From positions 1 to 64,000 of the forward strand of contig NZ_CP054570.1 of the NCBI RefSeq assembly GCF_013343115.1: 64,000 bases of DNA, in the 5' to 3' direction. A model generated the notes under the pieces. The model did not search any database. It saw only the letters and a program-made list of their open reading frames with translations, and was not told the DNA's origin. The position numbers and the translations under genes were made by a program. This document shows, piece after piece, positions 27,260 to 36,164 of the stretch (position 1 is its first letter; each line of letters begins with the position of its first letter). The DNA comes from Streptococcus sanguinis. Its GTDB lineage: Bacteria; Bacillota; Bacilli; Lactobacillales; Streptococcaceae.

Positions 27260-27313
27260 ATTTTAATAAATATTAAAATTTCTCTTGACATTCGCATTTT
27301 CATACAGTAGAAT
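27260..27313 (+). promoter_or_regulatory. argGH promoter with a possible ArgR operator
   Basis: TTGACA (27285-27290), 17 bp, TAGAAT (27308-27313). Just upstream, ATTTTAATA-AA-TATTAAAAT (27260-27279) is an AT-rich palindrome of the size of an ARG box. ArgR/AhrC control is expected for argGH but this site is only a candidate. Confidence 0.6.
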
Positions 27314-27350
27314 GTTTAAAAATAAAATGTAGAAGGATAGAGGTAATCAT

Positions 27351-28550
27351 ATGGTTAAAGAGAAAGTCATTTTAGCATATTCCGGTGGCTTGGACACTTC
27401 GGTGGCCATTACTTGGCTGAACAAGGATTATGATGTGATCGCGGTCTGTATGGACGTAGGTGAAGGAAATGATTTGGATTTCATTCATGACAAGGCGCTG
27501 AAAGTAGGCGCTATCGAATCACATGTTATTGATGTTAAAGACGAGTTTGCGGAAGACTACGTCTTGGTTGCTCTGCAAGGACACACCTTCTACGAACGAA
27601 AATATCCTCTAGTGTCCGCTCTGAGCCGACCTTTGATTTCTAAGAAATTGGTTGAAATTGCCCACAAGACGGGGGCGACAACCATTGCCCATGGCTGTAC
27701 CGGAAAAGGAAACGATCAGGTACGTTTTGAAGTCGCTATCGCCTCCTTAGATCCCAAGCTCAAGGTGATTGCTCCGGTTCGGGAGTGGAAATGGTCTCGG
27801 GAAGAAGAGATTAATTACGCTAAAGCTAATGGTGTGCCAATTCCAGCAGATCTGGACAGCCCCTACTCAGTTGATCAAAACCTTTGGGGGCGGGCCAATG
27901 AGTGCGGAGTATTAGAAAATCCTTGGAATGAAGCACCTGAAGACGCCTATGATTTGACGGTTGCACCAGAAGCAGCGCCAGACAGTCCAGTCTATGTAAA
28001 TATTGATTTTGAGGCTGGCGTGCCAGTTGCTTTAGACGGTAAAAAGATGAAGTTGGCGGACTTGATTCTTGAGCTGAATGACTTGGCAGGACAACACGGT
28101 GTTGGGCGGATTGACCATGTGGAAAATCGTCTGGTTGGGATTAAGTCTCGGGAAATCTATGAATGCCCTGGGGCGGTGACTCTCTTGGCTGCCCACAAGG
28201 AAATCGAGGATCTGACTCTAGTCAGAGAATTGGCTCATTTCAAGCCGATTATCGAAAATGAGCTGTCTAATCTCATCTATAATGGTCTCTGGTTTAATCC
28301 AGCGACAGAAGCCTTGATTGCCTATCTCAAGTCCACCCAGCAGGTGGTCAATGGCACAGCTAAGGTGAAGCTTTATAAGGGGTCTGCGACAGTCGTAGCA
28401 CGTAAGTCTGACAATTCTCTCTACGACGAAAGTCTGGCTACCTATACCAGTGCAGATACTTTTGATCAGGATGCCGCGATTGGCTTTATCAAGCTGTGGG
28501 GGCTTCCATCTAAGGTTCACGCAGAGGTTCAGGCTCACAAGGACGAATAG
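27351..28550 (+). CDS. argG: Argininosuccinate synthase
   Basis: Joins citrulline and aspartate with ATP, the penultimate step of arginine synthesis. 399 residues; ATP loop [11 protein letters not shown] at residues 9-19, [13 protein letters not shown] and [14 protein letters not shown] are family blocks. AAGGATAGAGG precedes ATG 27351. Forms an operon with argH 14 bp downstream. Confidence 0.96.
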   Translation: MVKEKVILAYSGGLDTSVAITWLNKDYDVIAVCMDVGEGNDLDFIHDKALKVGAIESHVIDVKDEFAEDYVLVALQGHTFYERKYPLVSALSRPLISKKLVEIAHKTGATTIAHGCTGKGNDQVRFEVAIASLDPKLKVIAPVREWKWSREEEINYAKANGVPIPADLDSPYSVDQNLWGRANECGVLENPWNEAPEDAYDLTVAPEAAPDSPVYVNIDFEAGVPVALDGKKMKLADLILELNDLAGQHGVGRIDHVENRLVGIKSREIYECPGAVTLLAAHKEIEDLTLVRELAHFKPIIENELSNLIYNGLWFNPATEALIAYLKSTQQVVNGTAKVKLYKGSATVVARKSDNSLYDESLATYTSADTFDQDAAIGFIKLWGLPSKVHAEVQAHKDE

Positions 28551-28564
28551 AAAGGGGCTTTCCT

Positions 28565-29950
28565 ATGGTGAATCATAAACTGTGGGGCGGACGTTTTGAA
28601 GCCTCTCTGGAGGGATGGGTAGAAGAGTTTGGCGCTAGCATTGGCTTTGACTATCGTCTGGCTCCTTATGATCTGCAGGGCAGCCTAGCCCATGTCAAAA
28701 TGCTGGGGCAGGCAGGAATCATTGCTCCAGAGGAAGCAGCTGCTATTCAGGTAGGCCTAGAAAAGCTGTTAGCACGTTATGAGGCTGGAGAGCTTGAGTT
28801 TGATGTGCGTAATGAAGATATTCATATGAATATGGAGGCTCTTCTGACCGAGGAGATTGGGCCAGTGGCTGGCAAGCTTCATACGGCTCGCTCCCGTAAT
28901 GACCAGGTGGCGACAGATATGCACCTCTATCTCAAGGATCAGCTCGGTCAGATTGCGGATAAACTCTTGAATCTGCGTCAGGTTCTATTGGACTTGGCAG
29001 AGGAGCATGTAGAGACCATCATGCCAGGCTATACCCATCTGCAGCATGCCCAACCGATTAGCTTTGCTCATCATCTGCTGGCCTATTATCAGATGTTCAG
29101 CCGAGATAGTCAGCGCTTTGCTTTTAATCTAGAGCATACAGATTTGTCTCCTTTAGGAGCAGCGGCTCTGGCGGGGACAACGTTTCCAATTGACAGGGAG
29201 CTGACGGCTGATTTATTGGGCTTCAAAGGCATTTACCACAATTCTTTGGATGCGGTCAGTGATCGAGATTTTATCCTGGAGTTTCTATCTAACAGCAGTA
29301 TTCTCATCATGCATCTGTCTCGTCTCTGTGAGGAGCTGATTAATTGGTGCAGCTATGAATACGGCTTTGTCAGTCTGTCAGACACCTTTAGTACAGGATC
29401 ATCCATTATGCCGCAAAAGAAAAATCCGGACATGGCGGAGCTGATTCGGGGTAAGAGCGGCCGGGTCTATGGCCATCTCTTCAGTCTTCTGACGGTTATG
29501 AAATCCCTGCCCTTGGCCTATAATAAGGACCTGCAGGAAGACAAGGAAGGCATGTTCGATACAGTAGATACTATCCAAAAATCGCTGGATATTATGGCGG
29601 GTATGCTGTCTAGTATGACAGTCAATAAGGAAAAAATGCTGGTTTCAACCCAGCAAGACTTCTCCAATGCGACAGAATTGGCTGACTATCTGGCCAAGAA
29701 AGGACTGCCTTTCCGGGAAGCCCATGAGATTGTCGGAAAGTTGGTGCTGGAATGCAGCAAGGCAGGCTATTATCTACAGGATATTCCGCTGAGCCGCTAT
29801 CAAGAAGTGTCATCACTGATTGAGGAAGATATTTATCAAGCGCTCGAATCACAAACGGCTGTACAAAAGCGGAATTCCCTTGGCGGGACAGGATTTGCAC
29901 AGATTCGTCAGGAGTTGGAAAGAGCTAAGAAACAGCTGGAAAAGAAATAA
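28565..29950 (+). CDS. argH: Argininosuccinate lyase
   Basis: Splits argininosuccinate into arginine and fumarate. 461 residues of the fumarase/aspartase superfamily with signature [12 protein letters not shown] (Ser of the flexible loop), [13 protein letters not shown] and [12 protein letters not shown]. Second gene of the argGH operon. Confidence 0.96.
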   Translation: MVNHKLWGGRFEASLEGWVEEFGASIGFDYRLAPYDLQGSLAHVKMLGQAGIIAPEEAAAIQVGLEKLLARYEAGELEFDVRNEDIHMNMEALLTEEIGPVAGKLHTARSRNDQVATDMHLYLKDQLGQIADKLLNLRQVLLDLAEEHVETIMPGYTHLQHAQPISFAHHLLAYYQMFSRDSQRFAFNLEHTDLSPLGAAALAGTTFPIDRELTADLLGFKGIYHNSLDAVSDRDFILEFLSNSSILIMHLSRLCEELINWCSYEYGFVSLSDTFSTGSSIMPQKKNPDMAELIRGKSGRVYGHLFSLLTVMKSLPLAYNKDLQEDKEGMFDTVDTIQKSLDIMAGMLSSMTVNKEKMLVSTQQDFSNATELADYLAKKGLPFREAHEIVGKLVLECSKAGYYLQDIPLSRYQEVSSLIEEDIYQALESQTAVQKRNSLGGTGFAQIRQELERAKKQLEKK

Positions 29951-29958
29951 GATATAGG

Positions 29959-29989
29959 GAACATCGCAAGGGAATTGCGGTGTTCTTTT
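29959..29989 (+). terminator. argGH terminator
   Basis: GAACATCGCAA / TTGCGGTGTTC, eleven pairs with one G-U, loop GGGAA, then four T. Confidence 0.8.
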
Positions 29990-30040
29990 GGTGAATCGAC
30001 CTTTTAAATATTTGCAAAAACGGCGTCATAGCAGGACTTA

Positions 30041-30068
30041 TTGGCATTTTCGAAAAATATGGTATAAT
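30041..30068 (+). promoter_or_regulatory. rnpA operon promoter
   Basis: TTGGCA (30041-30046), 16 bp, TATAAT (30063-30068) with extended TG. Confidence 0.65.
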
Positions 30069-30098
30069 AGATATAATTTTGGTGGATGGAGTTGAGTT

Positions 30099-30458
30099 TT
30101 GAGAAAAAACTATCGCGTCAAGAGCGAAAAAGATTTTAATGCGATTTTTAAAAGTGGACAGAGTTTTGCTAATCGAAAATTTGTCGTTTACATGTTAGAA
30201 AAAGAGCAAAAGCATTTTCGAGTAGGAATTTCCGTCAGTAAAAAGTTGGGGAATGCAGTAGTTCGTAATCGTATTAAAAGAAAAATCCGCCATGTCTTGA
30301 TGCAGCATCAAAAACATCTAGTCCAGGCAGACTTCGTAGTTATTGCTCGCAAAGGAGTGGAAGAGTTGGACTACCACCAAGTTGAACAAAATTTATTGCA
30401 TGTATTAAAGATTGCTAAACTTTATCAGGAAGGATTCATTTGTGAAACAGAAAAGTAA
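30099..30458 (+). CDS. rnpA: Ribonuclease P protein component
   Basis: Protein subunit of RNase P, which trims the 5' leader of tRNA precursors. 119 residues, with the RNR signature [11 protein letters not shown] near residues 53-64 and a basic surface. Start is TTG 30099 after GGATGGAG; non-ATG starts are common for rnpA. It overlaps yidC by 17 bases. rpmH, its usual upstream partner in bacteria, lies 3.7 kb downstream here. Confidence 0.94.
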   Translation: MRKNYRVKSEKDFNAIFKSGQSFANRKFVVYMLEKEQKHFRVGISVSKKLGNAVVRNRIKRKIRHVLMQHQKHLVQADFVVIARKGVEELDYHQVEQNLLHVLKIAKLYQEGFICETEK

Positions 30459-31257
30459 ATTAGGGATTTTGCTGGTCGCCTCGCTGCTCTTTCTCACAGC
30501 CTGCGGAACCAGTCAAGTAACGGCCGATTCACATGGCTTTTGGGAGAAGTTAGTCTATTTCTTTGCGGACACCATTCGTTTTCTATCCTTTGGTGGAAGC
30601 AAGGGGATTGGGATTATTCTCTTTACCTTGATTATCCGGACAGTTCTCCTGCCGGTCTTCCAATTCCAGACGACTTCTTCTCGCAAGCTGCAGGAAGTAC
30701 AGCCGCATATCAAGCGCCTGCAGGAAAAGTATCCTGGTAAGGATATGGAGAGCAGAACAGCCTTGGCTGAGGAAACTCAAAAGCTCTACAAAGAAAAGGG
30801 TGTTAATCCCTATGCTTCATTCATTCCGCTCTTTATCCAGATGCCAGTGCTCCTGGCTCTGTTTCAAGCCCTAACTCGGGTTGATTTCATGAAGACAGGT
30901 CACTTCCTCTGGCTCAATCTAGGAGCAACAGATCCGACCTTTATTCTTCCGCTGTTGGCGGCTCTCTTCACTTTCTTCAGTACGTGGCTTTCAAACAAAG
31001 CTTTGCCTGAGAGAAATGGCGGGATGACAGTCATGATGTACCTAATGCCAGTTGTGATTTTCTTTTTTGCCCTCTATGCGGCGAGCGGGGTAGCCCTCTA
31101 CTGGGCGGTCTCAAATGCTTATCAGGTGGTTCAGACCTTGCTGCTGAGCAATCCTTTTAAAATCATTGCCGAGCGGGAAGCCAAGGAACGGTCAGAGCGT
31201 CAATTGGAACAGAAAAAGAAACGTGCCCTGAAAAAAGCACAGAAAAAGAAAAAGTAA
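30442..31257 (+). CDS. yidC: Membrane protein insertase YidC/Oxa1, lipoprotein form
   Basis: Inserts membrane proteins with or without SecYEG. 271 residues from the GTG start at 30442 (AGGAAGG upstream; the GTG lies inside rnpA). Lipoprotein signal LLFLTAC, then five membrane segments: [89 protein letters not shown]. The Arg in LIIRTVLLP is the conserved hydrophilic-groove residue. The tail is very basic, as in ribosome-binding YidC2-type proteins. Confidence 0.93.
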   Translation: MKQKSKLGILLVASLLFLTACGTSQVTADSHGFWEKLVYFFADTIRFLSFGGSKGIGIILFTLIIRTVLLPVFQFQTTSSRKLQEVQPHIKRLQEKYPGKDMESRTALAEETQKLYKEKGVNPYASFIPLFIQMPVLLALFQALTRVDFMKTGHFLWLNLGATDPTFILPLLAALFTFFSTWLSNKALPERNGGMTVMMYLMPVVIFFFALYAASGVALYWAVSNAYQVVQTLLLSNPFKIIAEREAKERSERQLEQKKKRALKKAQKKKK

Positions 31258-31278
31258 GTAAGAAGGAGGACTCTTGCA

Positions 31279-32304
31279 ATGGTTATTTTTACAGGAGCAA
31301 GTGTTGAAGAAGCCATTCAAAATGGTTTGAAAACGTTGGATATTCCACGTATGAGAGCGCATATCACTGTTATTTCACGTGAGAAAAAAGGCTTTTTAGG
31401 TCTGTTTGGCAAGAAGCCAGCTCAGGTGGATGTCGAGCCGATTGCTGAGACGACAGTTGTCAAGGCCAATCAAAAGGCTGTAAAAGGTGTTCCCGAAGAG
31501 ATTAACGCTCAGAATGAGCCTGTGCAGTCTGTCAGTGAAGCAACGGTTGATTTGGGCCGTGTGGTAGCTGCCATCAAGAAGGTCGAAGGAGAAGGAGAAG
31601 TTATCTCAGATGAGGTCAAGGCTGAAATTCTCAAAAATGACAAGCAAGCCAATACGATTTTAGAAGAGACAGGCACCATTGATCTTCTCAAGACCAACCA
31701 AGCTATTGATGAGGCAGTTGCTCAAGCAGAAGCGGACGATAGCAAGGTTATCTCTTTTGAACAAGCAGCTAAAGACAAGGCTGAGCCGACAGAAACAGAA
31801 GAAAGCTCTTTTGCTGACTTAGGCATCCAAGTCGAAGCTGACTACGATATTGAAGAAGTAGTTGAGAATGTAACGAACTATGTTCAGAAAATCGTTGATG
31901 AGATGGATGTTGAAGCGGGCATTTCCAGCAGCCACAACCGCCGAACTATCAACATGCAGATTGATACCAATGAACCGGGGCGCGTGATTGGCTACCACGG
32001 AAAAGTCTTGAAAGCTCTGCAGCTATTGGCGCAAAACTATCTTTATAACCAATATTCTAAGAGCTTCTACATTTCAATTAATGTCAATGACTATGTTGAG
32101 CATCGGGCAGAAGTGCTGCAAAGCTATGCGCAGAAACTGGCTCAGCGGGCTTTGGAAGACCGACGCGGTCAGCACACAGACCCTATGTCTAACAGCGAGC
32201 GCAAGATTATCCACCGCATCATTTCTCGCATTGATGGCGTGACTAGCTATTCCGAAGGCGACGAGCCTAACCGCTATGTCGTTGTGGATATTGACAGCGA
32301 ATAA
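31279..32304 (+). CDS. jag: RNA-binding protein Jag (KhpB/EloR)
   Basis: Controls cell elongation with KhpA in streptococci and is phosphorylated by StkP in pneumococcus. 341 residues: Jag-N domain 1-50 (FTGASVEEAIQNGLKTL, KKGFLGLFGKKPA), acidic linker 60-185, KH-II domain with GRVIGYHGKVLKALQ near 233-248, R3H domain with RAEVLQSYAQKLAQRALE near 273-290. Follows yidC by 21 bp, the standard arrangement. Confidence 0.94.
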   Translation: MVIFTGASVEEAIQNGLKTLDIPRMRAHITVISREKKGFLGLFGKKPAQVDVEPIAETTVVKANQKAVKGVPEEINAQNEPVQSVSEATVDLGRVVAAIKKVEGEGEVISDEVKAEILKNDKQANTILEETGTIDLLKTNQAIDEAVAQAEADDSKVISFEQAAKDKAEPTETEESSFADLGIQVEADYDIEEVVENVTNYVQKIVDEMDVEAGISSSHNRRTINMQIDTNEPGRVIGYHGKVLKALQLLAQNYLYNQYSKSFYISINVNDYVEHRAEVLQSYAQKLAQRALEDRRGQHTDPMSNSERKIIHRIISRIDGVTSYSEGDEPNRYVVVDIDSE

Positions 32305-32310
32305 AAAGAA

Positions 32311-32333
32311 AGCCAGCAGAGATGCTGGTTTTT
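32311..32333 (+). terminator. jag terminator
   Basis: CCAGCA-GAGA-TGCTGG then five T. Confidence 0.85.
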
Positions 32334-32359
32334 GTAGTAATAAGCTAGGAGAAAGAATT

Positions 32360-33370
32360 ATGAAGAAGAGAGTTTTTCTAATTATTTTAGGGTTAGCATT
32401 ACTTGCTGCCTGTGGTCAAAAGAAAATAGAGAATCAGGATAATACTCCTGATTCGAGTAAGAGTGCATTGGACAAAGAGCAAAAGAGTTCTTCGATTTCA
32501 GTAGAACAAGATGAAAAATTATATGCTTCGACTTTGGATAAATTAACAAAAGATACTTCTGAAGGCCGTGCGCAGATATACACATTCTATGATATTGATA
32601 AAAATGGGACGAATGAACTAATCACAGGACATCATTCTGACGGGGCTTATTATTTAGCGGCTATTTATTATTTGAATCAAGGAACATCAACTTATTTAGC
32701 TCAATCAAAAGTAGCTTCAGCAGGTGGAAGTCGAGAAAGCGCCACAATATATACAGATGGAACAGTCTTTTATGCTCAATGGCACTCTCTAAGTCCTGAT
32801 GCTAAGGGTTATCTTTATCGACTGAGATCTGATAATAGTGGTATAGATGTGCTAAAAGAAGCAGATTTTCAAATAGCAGGTGTAGATTCAAATTCTGAAA
32901 AAAGCGTAGATTCAGTTTTTGGGTTAGCTTCTAAAAAAGAAGTTGATCTATCTTCGTTAACTTGGAAAGATATTGAATCTTATCAATCAAAAAGCTCCAT
33001 AGGAGCAGAGGACAATCCAGAAATTTCAACTCAAATGGATTTATCGAGCATTCAAAACGGTGATTTCTCAAGTATTGAAGGTACGTGGAAAAATGGAAAT
33101 GGAGAAGAGCTGACCTTTGATAAAAATGGTTTGGTGACTAATGGGCTAAAATTAGGAAATCAGTTTAAAATGGTCAACTCCTATTTAGAGGGTGGTGTAT
33201 CCTATGGTGGTCCGGGTGCAGCAATATTATTTATTCCTGCTGGTGTAGATATGACTATGACTTTGGATAATCAAAAAATAATGGATGCTTCTAATCGTAA
33301 GAGGGACAGGATTCTTATCACGCAAAGTGTTAACGTTAATAAGTCAGAAGTATTCTATTATAAAGAGTAA
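32360..33370 (+). CDS. Lipoprotein with C-terminal DUF6287-like domain
   Basis: 336 residues. Good lipobox LLAAC (Cys at residue 19), low-complexity linker, a central domain with FYDIDKNGTNELITGHH (an EF-hand-like acidic loop), then a C-terminal domain MDLSSIQNGDFSSIEGTWKNGNGEELTFDKNG..ILITQSVNVN matching the end of the lipoprotein at 26540. ATG 32360 chosen for its AGGAG; an upstream frame overlapping jag has no signal peptide. Function unknown. Confidence 0.8.
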   Translation: MKKRVFLIILGLALLAACGQKKIENQDNTPDSSKSALDKEQKSSSISVEQDEKLYASTLDKLTKDTSEGRAQIYTFYDIDKNGTNELITGHHSDGAYYLAAIYYLNQGTSTYLAQSKVASAGGSRESATIYTDGTVFYAQWHSLSPDAKGYLYRLRSDNSGIDVLKEADFQIAGVDSNSEKSVDSVFGLASKKEVDLSSLTWKDIESYQSKSSIGAEDNPEISTQMDLSSIQNGDFSSIEGTWKNGNGEELTFDKNGLVTNGLKLGNQFKMVNSYLEGGVSYGGPGAAILFIPAGVDMTMTLDNQKIMDASNRKRDRILITQSVNVNKSEVFYYKE

Positions 33371-33387
33371 AAAAGAAAGGATTTTTT

Positions 33388-34020
33388 ATGTCACTTTTTC
33401 CAGCTATTGAAAGTTATCTGCCTCATCAAGGGGCTAAGTATATATCTCCAGACAAGGCAGGGCAGCTGCGTGAGTCTATGTTGGAGCTAAGAGCTAAGGG
33501 GCAGGCGGCACGCAAGGAGTTTGCAGACTTGGTCAAGGATTTTCAGAGCCTCTATCCTAAGCTGACCTTGGAGCGAACCAGCCAGTGGATGAATCAGGCG
33601 CAGATACTGCGGCCCCATTTTTGGAATTATCTTAAAGGCTATGGGGAAATCACAGAGCCAATGTTTGCCCTGCGCTTGTATGGAACTGCAGAAGATTTTG
33701 GAGTGTCGCTGGAGGTGAGCTTCATGGAGCGCAAGAAAGATGAGCACAGCCTCAGCAAGCAAAATCGGGTCTTGGAGTTGCCTATTCAGCCGCCAGCTTA
33801 CTATTTTGCTCAGATAGATGGTGTGAGTCAGCGCTTTGAAGGAACAGAGGAAAATCGCCAGTTTCTTACTCGGCAGTTAGCGGCCGGTCAGGTTCGTAAG
33901 GTCTTAGTCAAATACGATATTCCCCTTTCTCAGGCTGCTTCAAGAGAGCAAGTGCTGTCCCAGCTGCAGGAGGCCATGACAGCCTTGATTCCCTTTTATG
34001 AAGCGACTCGGGTTATATGA
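33388..34020 (+). CDS. Conserved hypothetical protein (possibly HI_0552 family)
   Basis: 210 residues, soluble, no signal peptide. Features seen: a basic helical N-terminal half (LRESMLELRAKGQAARKEFADLVKDF), WNYLKGYGEITEPMFALRLYG in the middle, and a mixed C-terminal domain. Family assignment is from memory and weak. Begins 17 bp after the lipoprotein stop with AAAGGA upstream, so may be co-transcribed. Confidence 0.6.
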   Translation: MSLFPAIESYLPHQGAKYISPDKAGQLRESMLELRAKGQAARKEFADLVKDFQSLYPKLTLERTSQWMNQAQILRPHFWNYLKGYGEITEPMFALRLYGTAEDFGVSLEVSFMERKKDEHSLSKQNRVLELPIQPPAYYFAQIDGVSQRFEGTEENRQFLTRQLAAGQVRKVLVKYDIPLSQAASREQVLSQLQEAMTALIPFYEATRVI

Positions 34021-34055
34021 TTACGTTTACAAAGAGAAAGTTATTTAAGTAAGTA

Positions 34056-34084
34056 TTGACAAAAGCCCCGGAATCATATAGAAT
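34056..34084 (+). promoter_or_regulatory. rpmH promoter
   Basis: TTGACA (34056-34061), 17 bp, TAGAAT (34079-34084). Confidence 0.75.
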
Positions 34085-34158
34085 AGTAAAGTATGTTTAG
34101 TAACTGATCACAACTAGCCGGCTAAACGAATACAAGAATCTAAGAGGAGGTATTCATC

Positions 34159-34293
34159 GTGAAACGTACTTATCAACCAAGTAAAATCCGTCGTGCGCGT
34201 AAACATGGTTTCCGCCACCGTATGTCAACTAAAAACGGTCGTCGTGTATTGGCAGCTCGCCGTCGTAAAGGACGCAAAGTTTTGGCTGCTTAA
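34159..34293 (+). CDS. rpmH: 50S ribosomal protein L34
   Basis: 44 residues, (M)[20 protein letters not shown] followed by the [18 protein letters not shown] tail; all L34 landmarks are present. Start is GTG 34159, eight bases after AGGAGG. Monocistronic with its own promoter and terminator, detached from rnpA. Confidence 0.97.
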   Translation: MKRTYQPSKIRRARKHGFRHRMSTKNGRRVLAARRRKGRKVLAA

Positions 34294-34311
34294 TCCAAAC
34301 GATTTATCAAG

Positions 34312-34345
34312 AAACCAGCGGAGACTCGAGACCGCTGGTTTTTTT
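34312..34345. terminator. Terminator after rpmH
   Basis: AACCAGCGG / CCGCTGGTT then seven T; lies ahead of the convergent regulator gene. Confidence 0.85.
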
Positions 34346-34354
34346 GTCTTAAAT

Positions 34355-34960
34355 TTATTGACTAAAGTCGATAGATTGGCAGGAAAGTTCCTCTCTTCGT
34401 CTAGTGTCTTTATTTATGACCTCCACATACCAGTCCCCTTTGTGGCTAAATAGTTTGATAAATTGAACTTGGAGAGACTGCTGTTCATACTTAATTGGAA
34501 AAAATTCTTCCTGCCTGTTCAATAGAATATCGAGAATTATTCGCAACTGAGAGTTGTTGATTGTTTTTCTGACTTCTGGTTGAAGGATTTTCTCAATTTT
34601 TGTAATCTTGCTTAACTGCTGTTCTGAAATCGAGTTTTCAAATTTTTCTTTTAATTTTTGCAGGTCAATATCAAAAGGGCACATATTGTAGTTTTCCAGA
34701 GTCAGCATGGAAAAATACAAGGCAGAAATTTCATCTATGGAGAAAATAATAGGAGATAACAAGTCGTTGCTAAGAATTTTATAACTGCCATTCCGGCCTA
34801 AGTCAGAATAAATTGGAATGCCTAACGTTTCAAGGCTGGCAATATCACGAAGGGCAGTGCTTTTTGAAATGTGATATCGATTCATAATATCTTTTAGATT
34901 GAATCGTCTTTTCTTATTGAGAAAAATAAGCATATCGTTAATTCTTTGAGATTTATTCAT
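34355..34960 (-). CDS. HTH-type transcriptional regulator (YafY/DeoR-like)
   Basis: 201 residues. N-terminal HTH_11-type winged helix RFNLKDIMNRYHISKSTALRDIASLE with an IPIYSDLGRNGSYKIL wing, as in WYL-domain regulators; the remainder is shorter than a full WYL protein. ATG at 34960 has GGAG eight bases upstream. It is divergent from the PNPOx-like gene at 35051, which is its likely target. Confidence 0.8.
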   Translation of the reverse strand: MNKSQRINDMLIFLNKKRRFNLKDIMNRYHISKSTALRDIASLETLGIPIYSDLGRNGSYKILSNDLLSPIIFSIDEISALYFSMLTLENYNMCPFDIDLQKLKEKFENSISEQQLSKITKIEKILQPEVRKTINNSQLRIILDILLNRQEEFFPIKYEQQSLQVQFIKLFSHKGDWYVEVINKDTRRREELSCQSIDFSQ

Positions 34961-35050
34961 GAGAAACTCCATGTTTTTATTAAATAGTTTCAAAAAATGA
35001 CACCTTTTTATATTATACTAGTTTTAGAGAAAATAATAAAGGAGTCAAAT

Positions 35051-35461
35051 ATGAATCAATATTTTAAGGCCTTATTGGCAGAACAGACAGAAATGGCCCT
35101 AGCAACTTCTGTAAAGGATATACCAAATGTAAGAATTGTAAATTTTTACTATGATAAGGATACAAAGAAATTGTTCTTTATCTCATTTAAAAATAGTCAA
35201 AAAATTCAAGAGTTGGCAACCAATAATCGTATAGCTCTTACAACAATCCCGAAAGGTGATGGGAGGTATATCCGAATTCAAGGGATAGTCAAAGAAAGTC
35301 AGCTTTCTATTGAGGATATAAGAGGCGTTTTTGTCCAGAAGTACCCTTATTATCAAGCTATTATTGAGCAATACATAAACTCTTTGCAACTTTTTGAAGT
35401 ATCTTTTTCTAATGCCTTCTTGGTCTTAGATAATAATCAAGTTGAGAAAATCAAACTATAA
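35051..35461 (+). CDS. Pyridoxamine 5'-phosphate oxidase-like flavin-binding protein
   Basis: 136 residues with a split-barrel flavin fold: ALATSVKDIPNVRIVNFYYD.., LFFISFKNSQKIQELATNNRIALTTIP.., YIRIQGIVKES. Proteins of this size use FMN, F420 or heme; the ligand is unknown. ATG 35051 follows AAAGGAG. Followed 11 bp later by tag. Confidence 0.82.
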   Translation: MNQYFKALLAEQTEMALATSVKDIPNVRIVNFYYDKDTKKLFFISFKNSQKIQELATNNRIALTTIPKGDGRYIRIQGIVKESQLSIEDIRGVFVQKYPYYQAIIEQYINSLQLFEVSFSNAFLVLDNNQVEKIKL

Positions 35462-35472
35462 GGAGAAAATAG

Positions 35473-36033
35473 ATGGTTGAGATAAAAAGATGCAATTGGG
35501 CTGAAAATAGTGAGCTTGAGAGAAATTATCATGACCATGACTGGGGGCGACCTGTGCATGACGAGCATAAACTCTTTAAAATGTTGATTTTGGAAGGTCA
35601 GCAGGCGGGCTTGAGCTGGCAAACTATTTTGTCAAAAATGGATGCTATGACAGAGGCTTATGAAAACTTCAATCCTGAAATACTCTCCAACTATGACGAG
35701 CAGAAGATTGAAGAATTGCTTAGTGATCAAAGAGTGATACGAAATAGGCTGAAAATAAAGGCAGTTATAAAAAATGCTAAAGCCTATTTAAAATTAAAAG
35801 AAGACTATGGTAGTTTGGATTCTTATATTTGGTCTTTTGTAAAGAATGAACCGATTCTTAATTCATGGTCTAGTATTGAAGAGGTGCCTGCTCGAACGGA
35901 TCTATCCGATAAAATTAGTAAAGAACTCAAAAAGAAAGGTTTTTCTTTTGTTGGTTCTACGACTGTATATGCCTTTATGCAGTCCATTGGCATGGTCAAT
36001 GATCATTTGCTGACCTGTGATTTTAGGATATAA
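35473..36033 (+). CDS. tag: DNA-3-methyladenine glycosylase I
   Basis: Removes 3-methyladenine from alkylated DNA. 186 residues. RCNWAENSELERNYHDHDWGRPVHDE contains the zinc Cys and His ligands and the substrate-pocket Trp; LEGQQAGLSWQTIL is the HhH-adjacent signature; HLLTCDF supplies the last ligands. Probably co-transcribed with the preceding flavoprotein gene. Confidence 0.93.
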   Translation: MVEIKRCNWAENSELERNYHDHDWGRPVHDEHKLFKMLILEGQQAGLSWQTILSKMDAMTEAYENFNPEILSNYDEQKIEELLSDQRVIRNRLKIKAVIKNAKAYLKLKEDYGSLDSYIWSFVKNEPILNSWSSIEEVPARTDLSDKISKELKKKGFSFVGSTTVYAFMQSIGMVNDHLLTCDFRI

Positions 36034-36105
36034 TCATTTTTCTTTGAATTGGAAAGGTGAGCGGTCTATTATTGAATGCTGGTAAATGATGTAAAAAAGG
36101 AGAAT

Positions 36106-36142
36106 AAAACCAGAAAGAAACTGTTTTTCTTTCTGGTTTTTT
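36106..36142. terminator. Bidirectional terminator
   Basis: AAAACCAGAAAG / CTTTCTGGTTTT between tag and the convergent membrane-protein gene. Confidence 0.85.
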
Positions 36143-36164
36143 GTGTATAGTTGAGCACAGTTGC

